Assembly (NCBI GenBank): GCA_037367405.1
Contig: JAZKJV010005550.1
Span: 186,001 to 250,000 of the forward strand
Source of the DNA: Ottelia alismoides
Taxonomy: Eukaryota; Streptophyta; Magnoliopsida; Alismatales; Hydrocharitaceae
Reading direction: 5' to 3'
Length of the DNA: 64,000 nucleotides
Below are positions 34,251-46,311 of the stretch, in pieces (position 1 is the stretch's first letter; the number at the start of each line of letters is the position of its first letter). The translations under genes and the position numbers were made by a program. The notes beneath the pieces were generated by a model. It was not told the origin of the DNA. It saw only the letters and a program-made list of their open reading frames with translations, and ran no database searches.

Positions 34251-35488
34251 CACAACTTCATTAATATAATTAATTAGGTTTAATATTTTTTGTTAAGTTG
34301 ACTCTACATTATTTAGGTTAATGGGTGTTGGATTGAGTTGTGCATTGTTTCTATTATATGTTATGTTTTTTATTTTCATTTATTTTCTTAGCTATCTCTT
34401 TAATGACTAATCATATGGTTTTGTGGTAGGCCCCATGATTCAAGGACACTCGGAGCAAAGTGGAGGCGAGGCTCAGTGCTTCAGTTGAGACAATCCACAT
34501 AATCAACCTGAAAGAAAATCGAAGAGCAACTACTAGATTGTTAATTATCATTGTTGTATTTGTATATATTTCTGTAATATGGAATTGGGCAATATTGTTT
34601 GTGTGTTGAGTTTGTTTCACCCCTAAGGGTCGAAGTCGACTTGAGTACCTGATTTAGGGTTTAGGCATACGACTCTTAGATCGTTATTTAGGTTAAATTT
34701 TAATGTGCTTGAACCATAAATTAGGACACACTAATTGCATCTCAAGAGATTCACATATCTCTTCAGATTCGTATACGCACCTAAACTATGTTTGACTTAT
34801 CCAAAATTAAACTAATTCTATCCCGCTAATAGAACTCATGCTTAGGTGTGACTTTATATTGACTTGCATTTATTTAAATATAAATTTCAATTCAATCTTG
34901 CATCTAGATGGAGAGAGCTGGGATGACTTTAAGTGTCTCTTAACATGATCATGCATCATGGTTTTTCATCTACATTAGCCTTTTCCGAATCCTCTATCTC
35001 ATGCTTTAAAACTTAAGGTTTAAAGGAAGTTAAATGATGATTTATGTGCTCATACATTCAAATAGTGATAATTAATCTCTAAAAATGGGATTGTTAAATG
35101 CAAGTTGTTCAATTTAAAATGGAGTTAAAATCAACCTTGTATTGGGAGATCAACCCCTCATTATTTGCATGTACATTATACATATTTGAGAGTTGAGGAG
35201 GCATCCATAGAATAGCGCCCAAATCCTACTTTCAATTGTGTGTAATGGACATCAATATTGGTTTCTCACCAATAAAATATACCAGATAATTTGACCACAA
35301 TTGCTTGGTCTTCCTGTATGAGTTGGTGAATCTACCGGGTTGGCTTGTGGTTGATTGTGAGATTTCTGTAAGATTCTCTCAGAAACCCTAGAACTCCATT
35401 TTTTTCATTTCCCTAGATTCAACCTCTAAATTAGATTCACCTAACCTAATTCATGTCCTGATCCCCTCTCCCTTTAAGTATATATTCT
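34251..35488 (+). other. Leader of element D, running straight into the stem-loop array
   Basis: Non-coding. It has the same landmarks as other leaders: 'gtttgtttcacccctaaggg' near 34610, 'gcatcatgg' near 34953, and 'gggagatcaacccctcattat' near 35140. No gag or pol follows; within about 150 bases of the last leader landmark the stem-loop array begins. Confidence 0.6.
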
Positions 35489-35746
35489 TTATACTTAGGC
35501 TTCTTTTTCAGCTTAAGTATAAGGGCGACCAAGTTATCTCTGATTGTTCACCTCATGCCCTTCATTTCCATTTCATTTTATCTTTACTTAAGCTCTTTCT
35601 TGGCTTAAGTACATGGGGATCCCAAGTATACATATTCTTCTAACATATTCTTTTAACTCAATTCAAACCCTCTCTACTTGGTTCAGTTCTTGTAATCTCC
35701 TCGTATTTAGCATGAACTATGGCTTCATATCACTAGCTAAGTATAG
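35489..35746 (+). repeat. Stem-loop array of element D (three units)
   Basis: TTATACTTAGGC / GCTTAAGTATAA (35489-35522), TACTTAAGC / GCTTAAGTA (35585-35611), and a terminal unit at 35703-35746 ending CTAAGTATAGGGGGGTG. Spacing is 96 and 118 bases. Confidence 0.8.
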
Positions 35747-36950
35747 GGGGGTGTACCATATATTTCATATATACTTTAACCATAGCTCATATTTTATTTT
35801 TTTTAACATTTTGGGCTATAGGTAAAAATGATTTTGGATCTGATCTGTAAAAATCATTTCTAAATGATTTTAAAGCTTTTATATACCTGTTTGACATGGT
35901 TGTAGAATTTTTTTTTACATTGTTTTGTAAAAATCAAGTGTTACTTATTTTGAAAAATCATCTGTAAAATGTGTGAAAAACCTATATTACATGACTTTGT
36001 TTTCTAAAACATGATTTGTTTGAAAAATAGGGTTTTACTTTTTTAAAAAAAAATCTTTGTAATTTTTTGGAAAACCTATATATATGACATGGTTTGTAAA
36101 ATAGTTTTCAAAATCTTTTCAAAAAATTAAGGGTGTAATTGAGATTAACAATTGCTTTTTAAATAAACTAACAACCTAACCCAATTCAAAATAAAATAAA
36201 AAATGGGGAAAAGTAAAAATCACAAAAATAATAACTAATCAGTTGGTGTTTCCCTGACACTTACACATTCACTCAAAGCTTGTTGAGATTCATATCACTC
36301 GATTTTTGAGGTCCTAAAATTCAGAGTTGACCTATCTTAATCATTAATGTCTTGGACTTAATAATTCACACTTCCCTAGTTATAAAGATTTGTGTGCTAT
36401 ATTGCATGCTTAATCTCCATCTCAAACAATAAGACAAGTGCCTCACTTGCACGACTGCATTTGTGATGAGATGAGGTTTCACTAGAGGGACTGTGATTTG
36501 AAATTTGAGTTTCGACCTAAATTTATGATGCTCGAGGATGAGATACAAATCAATGAAGGGTTCATGAGACCTGAGTGTCAACAATCATAGCCAGTATGAG
36601 AACTTGGTTCTGATACTAATATCTTAACATAAAAACTAAGTGCCTGAGTGTGATAAAATGAAAATAAATTATTGATCACTGTGCACCAGTTCTTGGTAAA
36701 AAGCAAGGGTGATATCCAAAAACAAAATAAAATAAGAAAAAAGGAAGAACTCTTACATTACAAAGATAAATCAAAAGAGCTTCCACCAGTGACGAGCGCT
36801 CCCAACCTTTTAAGTATCCTCTTGGACCAAAATCTCAGACTTATATGAGTCAGGCTAATACATCAAAAGGGCTCTATATCGTATAGTAATACAAGTCTGG
36901 TTGTCGAAGGTATCTTAGATACTCAAAAGAGACACACCTCGATGCATTCT
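35747..36950 (+). other. 3' untranslated region of element D (proximal part)
   Basis: AT-rich, non-coding. It ends at the left LTR of array C; the remaining ~100 bases and PPT are at 52731-52835. Confidence 0.6.
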
Positions 36951-39900
36951 TGATTACTCAACGATTCCCTACGTTAATTTGCATGAATTATCGTTTCAAT
37001 TATAATGATGTTTGTCGTTTCAATTTAGGCAATTAATAGGAATCAATCAAGAAAATAACCACAATTAATCAATTCAAATTAATTTGAGTGGCTTTATATT
37101 TACTTTACTTGGGCAAGTCCCAAGGTTGAACTCAAGGAGGCAAAGGAACAACTTAGAATTATGTCTATTGAATTTCACACACAGTTTTCTAGGTAGTATT
37201 TTTTGGTATTTTTAAAAAAAATTTGGAATGCAAATGCAAATGGGGCTAATTTTTAGGACTAAAATGCAATTTTCAGTTAAACAAAGTCCACAAATTATGA
37301 AACTTGACCTAGATGTAAATAATGGTGAAATATATGCACTATAACTTTTTTTGAATTTTTGATGCAAGATGAATAAATAATGAATTTATGAATGCAAACG
37401 ATGTGATTTTAAATAGTTAATTATAATAAATACTAAATCTTCTTTTTTCAGGAGATAAAATTATCTAAGATATATCACTAGGCAATATCTCTTGAAAATC
37501 CCTAAACCCTAAAAATGTTGAATTTATATCTTATCAAAAATTAATTAATGAAATACATAAAATGATTTTTATAGAGAAAAATATGCATGCAAATGCAATT
37601 CTTTTTTGATGTCAAATAAAATTAATTCTTCTATCCATGAATTTTTGACAATTTTTGGATCTATGGTAAATTAATTATAAATTTCAGAGTACAGATTGGG
37701 CAAAGCATGCAAGATTCCATAAGAATAATTATTATTAAGTAACCACATCATGTAAAAACATAACAATCATGCCATAATGTAGAGCATTAATATAAGGAAC
37801 ACAATGCTATTTTTGAATAATAAAATGATGCAATAAATAGACTCAAAATAAATAGAGTACATTAGGTTATGTTTGCAAATTACAATAAATAAAATAACTA
37901 AACTATACGGTGGAGGACATAAATGTAATTATCTATTCCCTGAGGGGTTTTCTGCAAAATTTCCAAGGAGTCACATGCATGTCATGTGACCCTTGGGAGG
38001 CATGGTCTCTCTGTAAATTGACGATCCTCTAAGGGGCATTCAACAAATTTCCAAGAGGGGCACGTGCTGGGCGGGCGGACCTAGTCGCTGAGTGGAGATT
38101 CTTGAGGGGTCCGTAGAAATTGTTCCAAGAGCGGCCCCCTCACACGCATTTCTTCCTTGATTTTTATGCCAGACGGTGGATGGGTAGAGAGATGGCTATT
38201 GGAGTTGGAGTAGATGAATGCGAAGGCGCGACTGTGCTGGATAGCAGACCTAAAGTTTTTGAGGATGGGCTCCAAGCGATGCGTCGATGAAGAAGAGGCT
38301 GCCGATGTGTCGATGAGGAAGGTGATGCCTTTTGGAGATCGAAGAAGTGCGACATGGCGATGGTGGATAGAGCAGCTCCTGGGCAAGGCTGGCAGTCAAA
38401 CTGCTAGAGTCGAGGGAGAGTGCAGAGGTTCTTTGGCGATCGTTGGCTGTAGGAGGAGGTGAACGAAGATGTCGGAGATGCGGTGATGGAGAGTCGAAGG
38501 TGGAGTGGAGGTGGTACGATGGTTAGCGAGATGAATCATGTTGCATGGGCGAGGTGGAAGGCGTACGTAGGCTCTATGGTGCAGAGCATTGGACGGAGCA
38601 AGAAGTAGTAGGTGGGGGTTGGACCACTACATGGCTGCAACGAGGCCAAGAGCCCTGGACCTCGCCGTCAAGAGCTGGAAGATGGGTTGTCACCACCGGC
38701 CTCGTCTCTTTGCTAGGTGCTAATGACGGATGGAGTGATGAGGGGGCCGATGATGTCTTTTTATAGGATGAGGGTTCGAAGGTAGCGGCAACGTCGTACA
38801 TGGAAGGTCTCGATCGAGAGGGGGAGATGATCCTAGAGATTGGAGGGGTATTTGGGGATCGACGAGATGGGTGAAATTATAATAGGATGGATTCACAAGA
38901 TTGAGGGAGAATGAATTCGGGATTGGCGGTGGTGCTAATGGGAAGGAGGCGGAGATGATTAAGATCTGCGGAGGGGCGTCGACGCAAACAAGGAAGGTGG
39001 CTGGAGATCGGGGGAAGGCAGAGATTTTGTGGGCGGCAGCGCCCGGAATGGGAAGTAGTGGTGTAATGAGACGAGGGCGGTGCAATTAAGTTGGTGGCAG
39101 TGCACATCGGCCAGATTGGGAAAGTTAGGAGAGAAGGTGGTCGCACGTGCTGGGCACGTGCGGTAGAGGCATGTGCGCATAACATGCGGGGTCTTTTTTA
39201 TTTTTAATTTTTTAAAATGAAATATAATTAATCCAAAATGGGTAACATGTGGCGGCTCCAGGAGCTTCCACTTGCAATTCTAGAAAATTTAGAGAAAAAA
39301 ATAAAAAAGAAATAGCAAACACCTTGGATCGAAAAATTTCCTTCATAAAAGTTGCTCGTCTCGATGAGATCTACAACTTTCATGAAGGGACTAAAACCAA
39401 AATAGGTCATATGTGCAAAGTGAAATTTCGGTGGTATTCTATGTGTATAAAATACTGTATTTTAGTGTTTGGTAAAATTTTTTGTCATTTTTTAAATAAG
39501 AAAGAAATATGAAAAAAATGATAAAATCAAATATAAATATTTACACATTAATCTATTTTTTTAGTTTTTTATTAATTAGAAAAGAAAAGAAATAAAATAC
39601 AGTACGAAAAACGACAACTTTTGTACAGACTATTAGTGAACACTCGGACTCAGTTAATTTCATTGATTTCAAGCTCATTTTGGATTTGGATTATTGCACA
39701 TTTTAACAAAACTTTTATCAAAGAAGATAAATGAAAAAGAAATAAAATAAAATGAGTTAATTATGTACATAAAATAATAGGTCAAAATTAGGTAAAATAT
39801 AAAATGTACCAAATTGGCCCAAAATCCAACTTTCATATATGAGCGGCGATTCACTTGAACTTGGTCTTGTTTTGAAGATAATTGAATATACATTAGTTCA

Positions 39901-40302
39901 AAAGTGAGTAGGATCAAATCAGACACTTTATGATGAAGATATCATTATTTTAGTCCGTTCATCCTGAAATTAGGGTTTGGGTTTCTAGTCCGCTTATTTA
40001 TGTTAGTGATTTTTTTGATTCTTCATTTATTCTTGTTAGTAATATGTAAACAATGGAGGTGGTTTCAAGTCATTTGGAGTCAGAATGAATTAATTAAAAA
40101 TAAGAGAATTTATCTTATTTTACAAGTCAAATGGACTCAGATTTTTGGCTCCTTCTTTTAGGCAATTATGCATGGTAAAATGCAGTTATTAATTACATAT
40201 GTATGAATGCTAAATATGTAGAATAAATGAAAAAGCACCAATGAATTTTGGCCATTTGATCTTAATTAGTCACTTTTAGAGTGATGAATCTTAGATTCAT
40301 CA
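36951..40302 (-). repeat. 3' LTR of element C
   Basis: Minus strand begins TGATGAATCTAAGATTCATC (a perfect palindrome after the first base) right after the PPT. It is colinear with 46312-49571. The GC-rich island is at about 38000-39190; its frames are not credible genes. The left end near TGATTACTCA is set by comparison with the other LTR. Confidence 0.8.
39350..39379 (-). repeat. Mid-LTR palindrome, C 3' LTR
   Basis: AGTTGCTCGTCTC ... GAGATCTACAACTT, a copy of the GTTGTAGATC palindrome. Confidence 0.75.
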
Positions 40303-40320
40303 TCCTCCTATACTTAAACC
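40303..40320 (-). other. Polypurine tract of element C
   Basis: Minus strand GGTTTAAGTATAGGAGGA just before the LTR. Upstream GGACGAGCAT is shared with C' (49600) and the D tail (52810). Confidence 0.8.
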
Positions 40321-41652
40321 ATGCTCGTCCCCGAGCATCTAAAGAAATGCAATGAGGTGAAATGAAATTGAGTTCCATACCAAGACCATGAACAACATGT
40401 GAAAATAGAGCTAGACCCAACCTTTGGATTATTAGTTTGGCAGAACTTATGTGAGATTTAGGGTTTTAAAATCATTGGCCTCCAAGTTCTACACATCATT
40501 GTCATGGCTTCAGCTCAGAAGTCATTTTAGATCAATCCCTCTCCCAAAGAATACCCCATGAACATTGAACAATCGACTCATGTGTGTGAAAGGTTTTAGC
40601 TCTTCCCATCCCGAATGTCTAACTACCATGCAAACCCCTCCTCCAATAACTCGTCCTCGGGGAGTCATGTATTTCCTTCTAAGGTCTGTCGCGTTGTGTT
40701 CACAATCGAATAGAGGGAGAAATTAGAAGAAGTGGAAAAGAACTGGAGATGACCAGTGTAGTCACCTCTCCTTGTGAAGCCGGCCAGTTTAGCCAATTCT
40801 CCACCAAGATCTGAAGGTTTTCTTGAAGCTTGGACTATTTTGGTCAAATATTTTTTGGTAGTTGGCTTCTTTGTGTTTGGATTTTTGGTAGCTCTGCATG
40901 GATCTTGTTGTTCCCCTATGGATATGGAATCGTTCTTTCTGTATAAGTTTTGGGATCTTAGAAAAAAATGTGCCCAGCCATCCATCTCTTTTCTGAAGCT
41001 TTATTTCAACAAGTACTCCGGTCTTTAGATGTCCATGCTACCAGAAAAGAAACTCACATAGTCTTCCAACACCTTGTCTGATGAGAGCTAAGTGCATAGT
41101 GCGAGAGTACACATCATTTCCCTATTCAAGAGTCGTACCCAGAATGAGGCGACCTGGTTAGACACTAAGAGTCAAACTCTGCACATTGTCATGTGGAACT
41201 CGAAGAATTAAGTCATAGACCTGAAGCTTCTAAAATCCTCTTTCTCGGTGAAGTTTCTCTAAAAATTAGGTGGATTAAGGTCAAGTCTAGATCACTCTCG
41301 GTTTTTGCTCATAACTCGATTCAAAACCCAAGGGCTTTTCACAGATGCACGAAATGCTAGATGAAGTGCAAATGCGTGAAATGCAAACACATTTTTATGA
41401 ATTTTGTGACTTCTTTCTCGCATTTTTTGAATTTATTTTTTAATGCAAGAGAAAGAGATTTTTTTGTTTTTTTAATGCAATTTTTTTGGGTGGAAAAATA
41501 ATTTTTTTGGTTGGACATAGTCAGTGTTAGTTGCAAAACTCAATTTTTTATTTTTTATTAGTTTTACAAGTTAGTTTCCCACCCTGTAAATACATATAGA
41601 CTTATGTGAAAGTAAGAGCTAGGGTAAAATATATACACAATATATACACCCC
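40321..41652 (-). other. 3' untranslated region of element C
   Basis: Non-coding, colinear with 49590-50918 and 16508-17906. Confidence 0.75.
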
Positions 41653-42004
41653 CTATACTTAGCGAATGCTATGTCCTTGGAGTATAAGACGTGTAGAGAA
41701 GACATAGCTCGGGCTAAGCGTAAGAGAGTGAAAAAGAAAAAGAAAAATAAAGATCAACCCGCCCCCCATACTTAGGTTGTGAACAGTCTAACTATAGACG
41801 AAGGGCGAAAAATGAGACAGATAATGGGAGAAGTGGATGAATATAGTATTTACAGTGGATATCGGGTCCCCCGTTACTTAGGCTCTAGTAAGCCTAAGTA
41901 CGGAAGAAGGGTGGAAATGGGGGGATCGAGAGAAGGAGTGGATGAGGAGAGATGTATATACATATGGCATCGGTCCCCCCTATACTTAGGCCTTGGCCTA
42001 AGTA
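41653..42004 (-). repeat. Stem-loop array of element C (four units)
   Basis: Units start at 41653 (long terminal hairpin to 41724), 41767 (degraded), 41873 (TACTTAGGCT / AGCCTAAGTA) and 41983 (TACTTAGGCC/TT/GGCCTAAGTA). Spacing is 106-114 bases. The minus-strand 3' arms are followed by G-runs. Confidence 0.85.
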
Positions 42005-43079
42005 GAGGAAGAAGATGTACAAGGGAACCAATGCGGTCGGGAGGGAGGGAGGGTTGCCGATGATTAAGGAGGTTTTCGACAGATCTTTTTGTGAACCTGT
42101 GGTGGGAGATCTAATGATAAGAAGAAGATGAAGCCTATGATTCCCAACTATCGTCGGATTTGTTTTCAGGAAAATCTTGCTGGAGAATAGATGAAGCGTA
42201 TGAATCACATGATACCCATCCATCATTAGAGTTATCCTCAAAAAAATAATAATTGAAGATGGAGGTACTCTAGATATTCTTGTTCTTAATTTGCTTTATC
42301 AAGTTGCGCTTAGTCTTGGGGTCAAGCGATTCGACTTGGGATGAATATATTGAAGCGCCTATCTCAGTATGGGCATAAGAGATTATTCCAGTGTATTTAT
42401 TTAAACCCGGAGAATTGACTCTTGAGGAATAGTTGTGTGGGGGCAGGAGTCGTCAACAGGGGGGTTGATATTCGGTTGCTTTCTCAGATAGGGCTTCAGA
42501 GCCACTGAACGGACCTCACTCATAGGGGTTATCTTATCCAGACTAGATGAGGAATCATCAAACAATTCCTTTTCTGACATGTCAAAGGCAACTTTCTTTC
42601 TATATGAAGGAGAAACCAAAATGGGCATTTTGGTTCGTGTTGTTTATGAAGGTCCTGGTCCTGGGAGTGAAATGTTGACAATTGAGTCTCCATATGAATA
42701 ACCAAGGAAGTATTCCTCCTTGGTCAGTGCACGTCCCGCGCATTTGTTCTTAATTATCTTAATGTTGATGCACTCCTGAGTCGGATTAATTTGGTCAAGT
42801 TGTTCAGATAAAATCATGCCTGACTTAGGTTACCCCATGCATATGTTTCAGGATCACCATATAAGCAGTCATGTATTTCGTGTTCCTATGTAGGATTTAT
42901 CATAGCAGCAGGAAATTGAAGAGTGGGGAGAGTCTCTAAACCAGTAGTCAGTTTAACATCCGCTATCTCAGGCGTAGCAGTGGGGTAGGACTCTTTTATC
43001 GCTTGGTGGTTACATCTGTTGATGGCTTCGTGGGTCGACTCAGAATATCGTGATTCCTCAAAGATTAGATGAGATCGAA
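42005..43079 (-). pseudogene. Post-protease acidic region of element C
   Basis: Reads in pieces on the minus strand: a stretch with FDDSSSSLDKITP (42401-42628), then NKYTGIISYAHTE (near 42400), ESLDPKTKRNLIKQ (near 42330) and a serine-rich tail (42080-42240) that C' also keeps. It corresponds in position to the protease-RT linker of complete copies, but no RT follows; the stem-loop array comes next. Function unknown. Confidence 0.45.
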
Positions 43080-43640
43080 GTGCTCCCAATGCTATAAAAT
43101 TAATTTCCCGACTCTCACACTCTATAATTGCCTTTGCAAAGTCTAAGAATGGCTTTTCGGAGAATGATTAGAGACTGGGTGAATTCTCCTTGATGCTCAA
43201 TATCAATGATCGTTAATTCCTCCTTGAGTGGAGCTCCTTGGAATGTATCGATGACTAAAATTTTTCCACTCGACCGCTTTATCGATCGATCAGCCAGTTG
43301 AACGATCTCTCTTATCTTCCTGAGAGGTCCGAGTTTGAGTTTGTCAAATACATAGGTGGGGGGATATTGATTTGTGAGTCGTCATCGATTCGAGCATGGG
43401 TAAATGTTGTCTTTGATTCCACAGTCAAATATGGGCAACCGCTTCACTCTATGGCTCTTGATCTTTCTCCTCAACATTAAGGAAGTAGATATTGACAAGA
43501 TATGTCTTTCAGTCTTAATTCTTGTTCTGCCCGACCTTTTCATCATTAATTTGCTCTTTACAAATCCTTTTAGGTCAGGGAAGTGTTCAATGGACTGCAT
43601 TAAGGGAAGTTCAAAAATCAATTTTTATCTAGTGCTTCCC
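43080..43640 (-). pseudogene. Aspartic protease domain of element C
   Basis: Minus strand near 43390 reads RIDDDSQINIPPP, aligning with LDNGSSINPMS (B) and LDSDSSINLLP (copy 3). KLKLGPLRKIREIVQLADRS follows (near 43300), then a C-terminal piece FAKAIIECESREINF (near 43110). Upstream, MQSIEHFPDLKGFV (near 43590) matches the LQEALEHIP segment before the protease in copy 3. The active-site glycine (D-x-G-S) is aspartate. At least two frame changes break the domain. This is the only enzyme trace in C. Confidence 0.65.
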
Positions 43641-44779
43641 TTAGAGCAGGATCCAAATTCATTAAATCCTCTTCACTTTTAATTTTTATGATTTTTTCTG
43701 GTTTTTCGATTTTTGAGTGTTTCTGAATATTTCGATTTTTTGGTGTTTTCGATGTGGTATGTAGATGTGATTCTTTTCGTAGATGAGGAGGCGTTTTGAT
43801 TTGTCAAGTAAGAGTCAGAATCAGAGTCATCCATAGGGGAATAATATGCAGAGGTGTCGTTGTCAGAGTCGTCACTAGGGTTAACATAGTCTATGGGTTT
43901 CTGAATATCCTCAGGGCTTTCAACATGAGATCTAATCTTTTCATCTTCCATTTTTATTCAAGATCTAGGAGAAGATCCTTTCTGAATATTCGAGATATGA
44001 TTTGACTTGTTATTTTATGAAATTCTCTCATGAGAATTTATGGAATTAGTTTGCTAAGTTTGCAGGAATCTGTATGTTTCATACTAAAAAAATCTTGACT
44101 CAGGAATATAATGCTGGGTTGAGTAGATTCCATGTCCTTGATTGTGATTAGTAACTTCCTCATATAGTGGAATCATAGAAGGATCATGTGTGTCAATATC
44201 ATCGGTCCGATCCTCTATATATCTAAACTGACTGAAGGAGTGGTAGAGTGGTTGGTCAATAGAGATTTGATCGTTAGGGTCAATCAATTATGATTGATCA
44301 TTAGGTGTGGGCCGCTCCATCCGATTTGAACGGGTCATCATGTTATTCCGTAAGGTCCTGTCCGTATGTATTCTTGTGAATTATGGATCTGTCCCAACAA
44401 GATCATGAGGAAAGAATGAAGACGGTTGGGTTTGGTGTCTCGGCCAGTCATGTGTCTCAAAAGTGATTTGATCTTTAAGTTGTTCACGAGTTTCGATAAG
44501 AAATCGGGAATAAGATGGTTCAGTCTAGGATGGCAGTTGATTATGTGTAGATGGGGGAGGTAGGAAATATGAAGAAGTGGAGTATTCAATCGGATGATCA
44601 GAGGAAAATGAATTGGAATTGATCGAGTGGGTTGGATTCATCCGAGGGTCAAAGTCTCCTGTAAATGTTGGAGGATTCTTGATAGAAGAGGGTTTAGATG
44701 ATTTGGGTTTGACCAAAAAAAATTCATTTTCATAGTACAGATCTGATGGATACTCGGACCAATGTCCCATCATTTTCAA
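43641..44779 (-). pseudogene. Gag-position frame of element C, N-terminus B-like, rest unrecognised
   Basis: It starts at ATG 44779 or, by comparison with C', at 44773 (MGHWSEYPSDLYY). The first 70 residues resemble B gag's start in position and style. Then comes a long stretch with no capsid signature: PTFTGDFDPRMNPTHS, SQFRYIEDRTDDIDTHD and QHYIPESRF (44084-44287), and a Ser/Asp-rich, Lys-ended part (43679-43951). C' (51655-52517) preserves the same words with few changes, so this was a real protein. There are a TAG near 44525 where Gln is likely, two TAA stops and frameshifts. Possibly a modified Gag that co-assembles with the complete family's Gag, but this is a guess. Confidence 0.5.
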
Positions 44780-46287
44780 AGGAGGTTGATGAACTGATAT
44801 GACTGATCTCGGTGCAAGTGCACATGATACTCACAAGAAGAAACCCCAATTTTTAAATCAAGAAGGCAGGGTGATGGCACAAATGTGCAGTTTTTGATCT
44901 TCAAAGTCGGTTTACGCACACCAGTGCAAATGCAATACAAACCCTAGGTTCACCAACTCACACAATGAGGGCCGTTAGAGTTCGGCCAATTATCTTGTCA
45001 ATTTTTATTGGTGATAAATTCAATGGAAAGAAATTAGTGAGTTGTTAGGTGCCAGAGATTTTTCATAAAACTGGCATGAATTCTTACGACTAGTTGCACC
45101 TACTTTCAGCCACTATGAGTGTAAGTACAGACCGTAAAACAACTACCCGTTACTTAAGGATGGAGCCTCACACAATGTCCTTTAAACCACCCACTCTGCT
45201 AAGGAAATCTGGATCATTTACCGGCTACCAGTATTTACTCACTGAGAAGTAGCTAACCATTTTTGTAGAATTAGCAGTCTGAATAAAAATACTGGAGCTT
45301 GGTTCTATACTTAAGTATGCATCTCTCACTCATTCAGAACAATAAATCAATCCAAGGGCGAGGCTGTTCTCCCGAAAAAAATCTCAATTTTATGGTTAAT
45401 TTAAGTCGGTCTTGTTTAACATTCCCATTTAAATTTGGCGATCACTGAAAATTTAAGGTGAGTAGAAATAGACATCTTTCATCCAATCCTAATTTCCTTT
45501 AAATTTTAAGTAACAAAACAAGATGGAGGAAATTCGAGAAAAGCCGATGCATGCAAAAAACGATGATGTATGCTCAGTTAGAAGACTTACAGCGATTCCT
45601 TGCAATCTTCGTGTGGAATGCAATACAAGAACTAAAAATTTTATTCTATATGAATGCAAGCTAACAAAACCGTACCTATCAGAAAGTTCTATTAACCAGG
45701 AAGAAATGAATTAAATTTTGACTAAGTTGAATGATCTATAAGTGCGTCTCAATTAAGTGAAGTGTGGTCCTAGGTTCTATGAGCACAAACAATAAAATCC
45801 TAGATGCTCTAATAGTCGTATGTGCAGGTCTAACCTACGAGCCACTCAAGTTGGGCCCTACCCTCATCGAAGAGTGAAACAAGCCATGACACACCATAGA
45901 AAAAAGTTTGAGTCTTGTTACACACACGAGAGCAAAACGAACACCGTTGTAAATGAGAAATTGATTAAAAAAATTAAAATTGTAAAAAATAAATCATAGA
46001 CTCTACACTCTCTCACGACTCTACTCGATCTTAATTTAATATGCAGCATTTTAGGCGTCGATGAAGATGCGTCAGTTTTGAGAGAACCTCTCTATGTACG
46101 TCAGGTTCCTCACACAAAAAATAAGAGAGAGTATAAGAGAGTGGCATAAAATATAATAAAAAAATAAAATAAGAAAATAAATGCAAAAAATGAAATGAAA
46201 TTTTACAGTGAAGATAAGGGGTCAGGCTACCTGAATAAGAAAAACTGTTTACTTAAATTTTCTAGACAAAAATCCGAAGCCGTTTGC
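44780..46287 (-). other. Leader of element C
   Basis: Non-coding, colinear with the leader of B. 'Gagggccgttagagttcggcc' lies near 44970 and 'tgtttcactcttcg' near 45885. Confidence 0.65.
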
Positions 46288-46306
46288 CTCCCCGGCAACG
46301 ACGCCA
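46288..46306 (-). other. Primer-binding site of element C
   Basis: Minus strand TGGCGTCGTTGCCGGGGAG: one change from the tRNA-Asp complement in the first 18 bases. It is the best-kept PBS in the window. Confidence 0.9.
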
Positions 46307-46311
46307 CTTAT

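Larger units (their letters stand above)
31322..36950 (+). mobile_element. Element D, 5' part (split by array C), no coding region
   Basis: Plus-strand LTR, degraded PBS, leader, stem-loop array and most of the 3' UTR. The missing last stretch with PPT, and a related LTR, lie at 52731-56323 on the far side of array C. The 3' UTR sums to about 1.3 kb when the two parts are joined, as in C. Confidence 0.65.

Noticed and set aside
38081..39185. Several open frames on both strands in the C LTR
   Set aside because: GC-rich LTR island; the frames are not shared with the second LTR copy at 47300-48560 in a way that suggests coding.
46288..46306. A tRNA-Asp gene fragment
   Set aside because: Only the 3'-end complement is present next to an LTR, which is a primer-binding site and not a tRNA gene.
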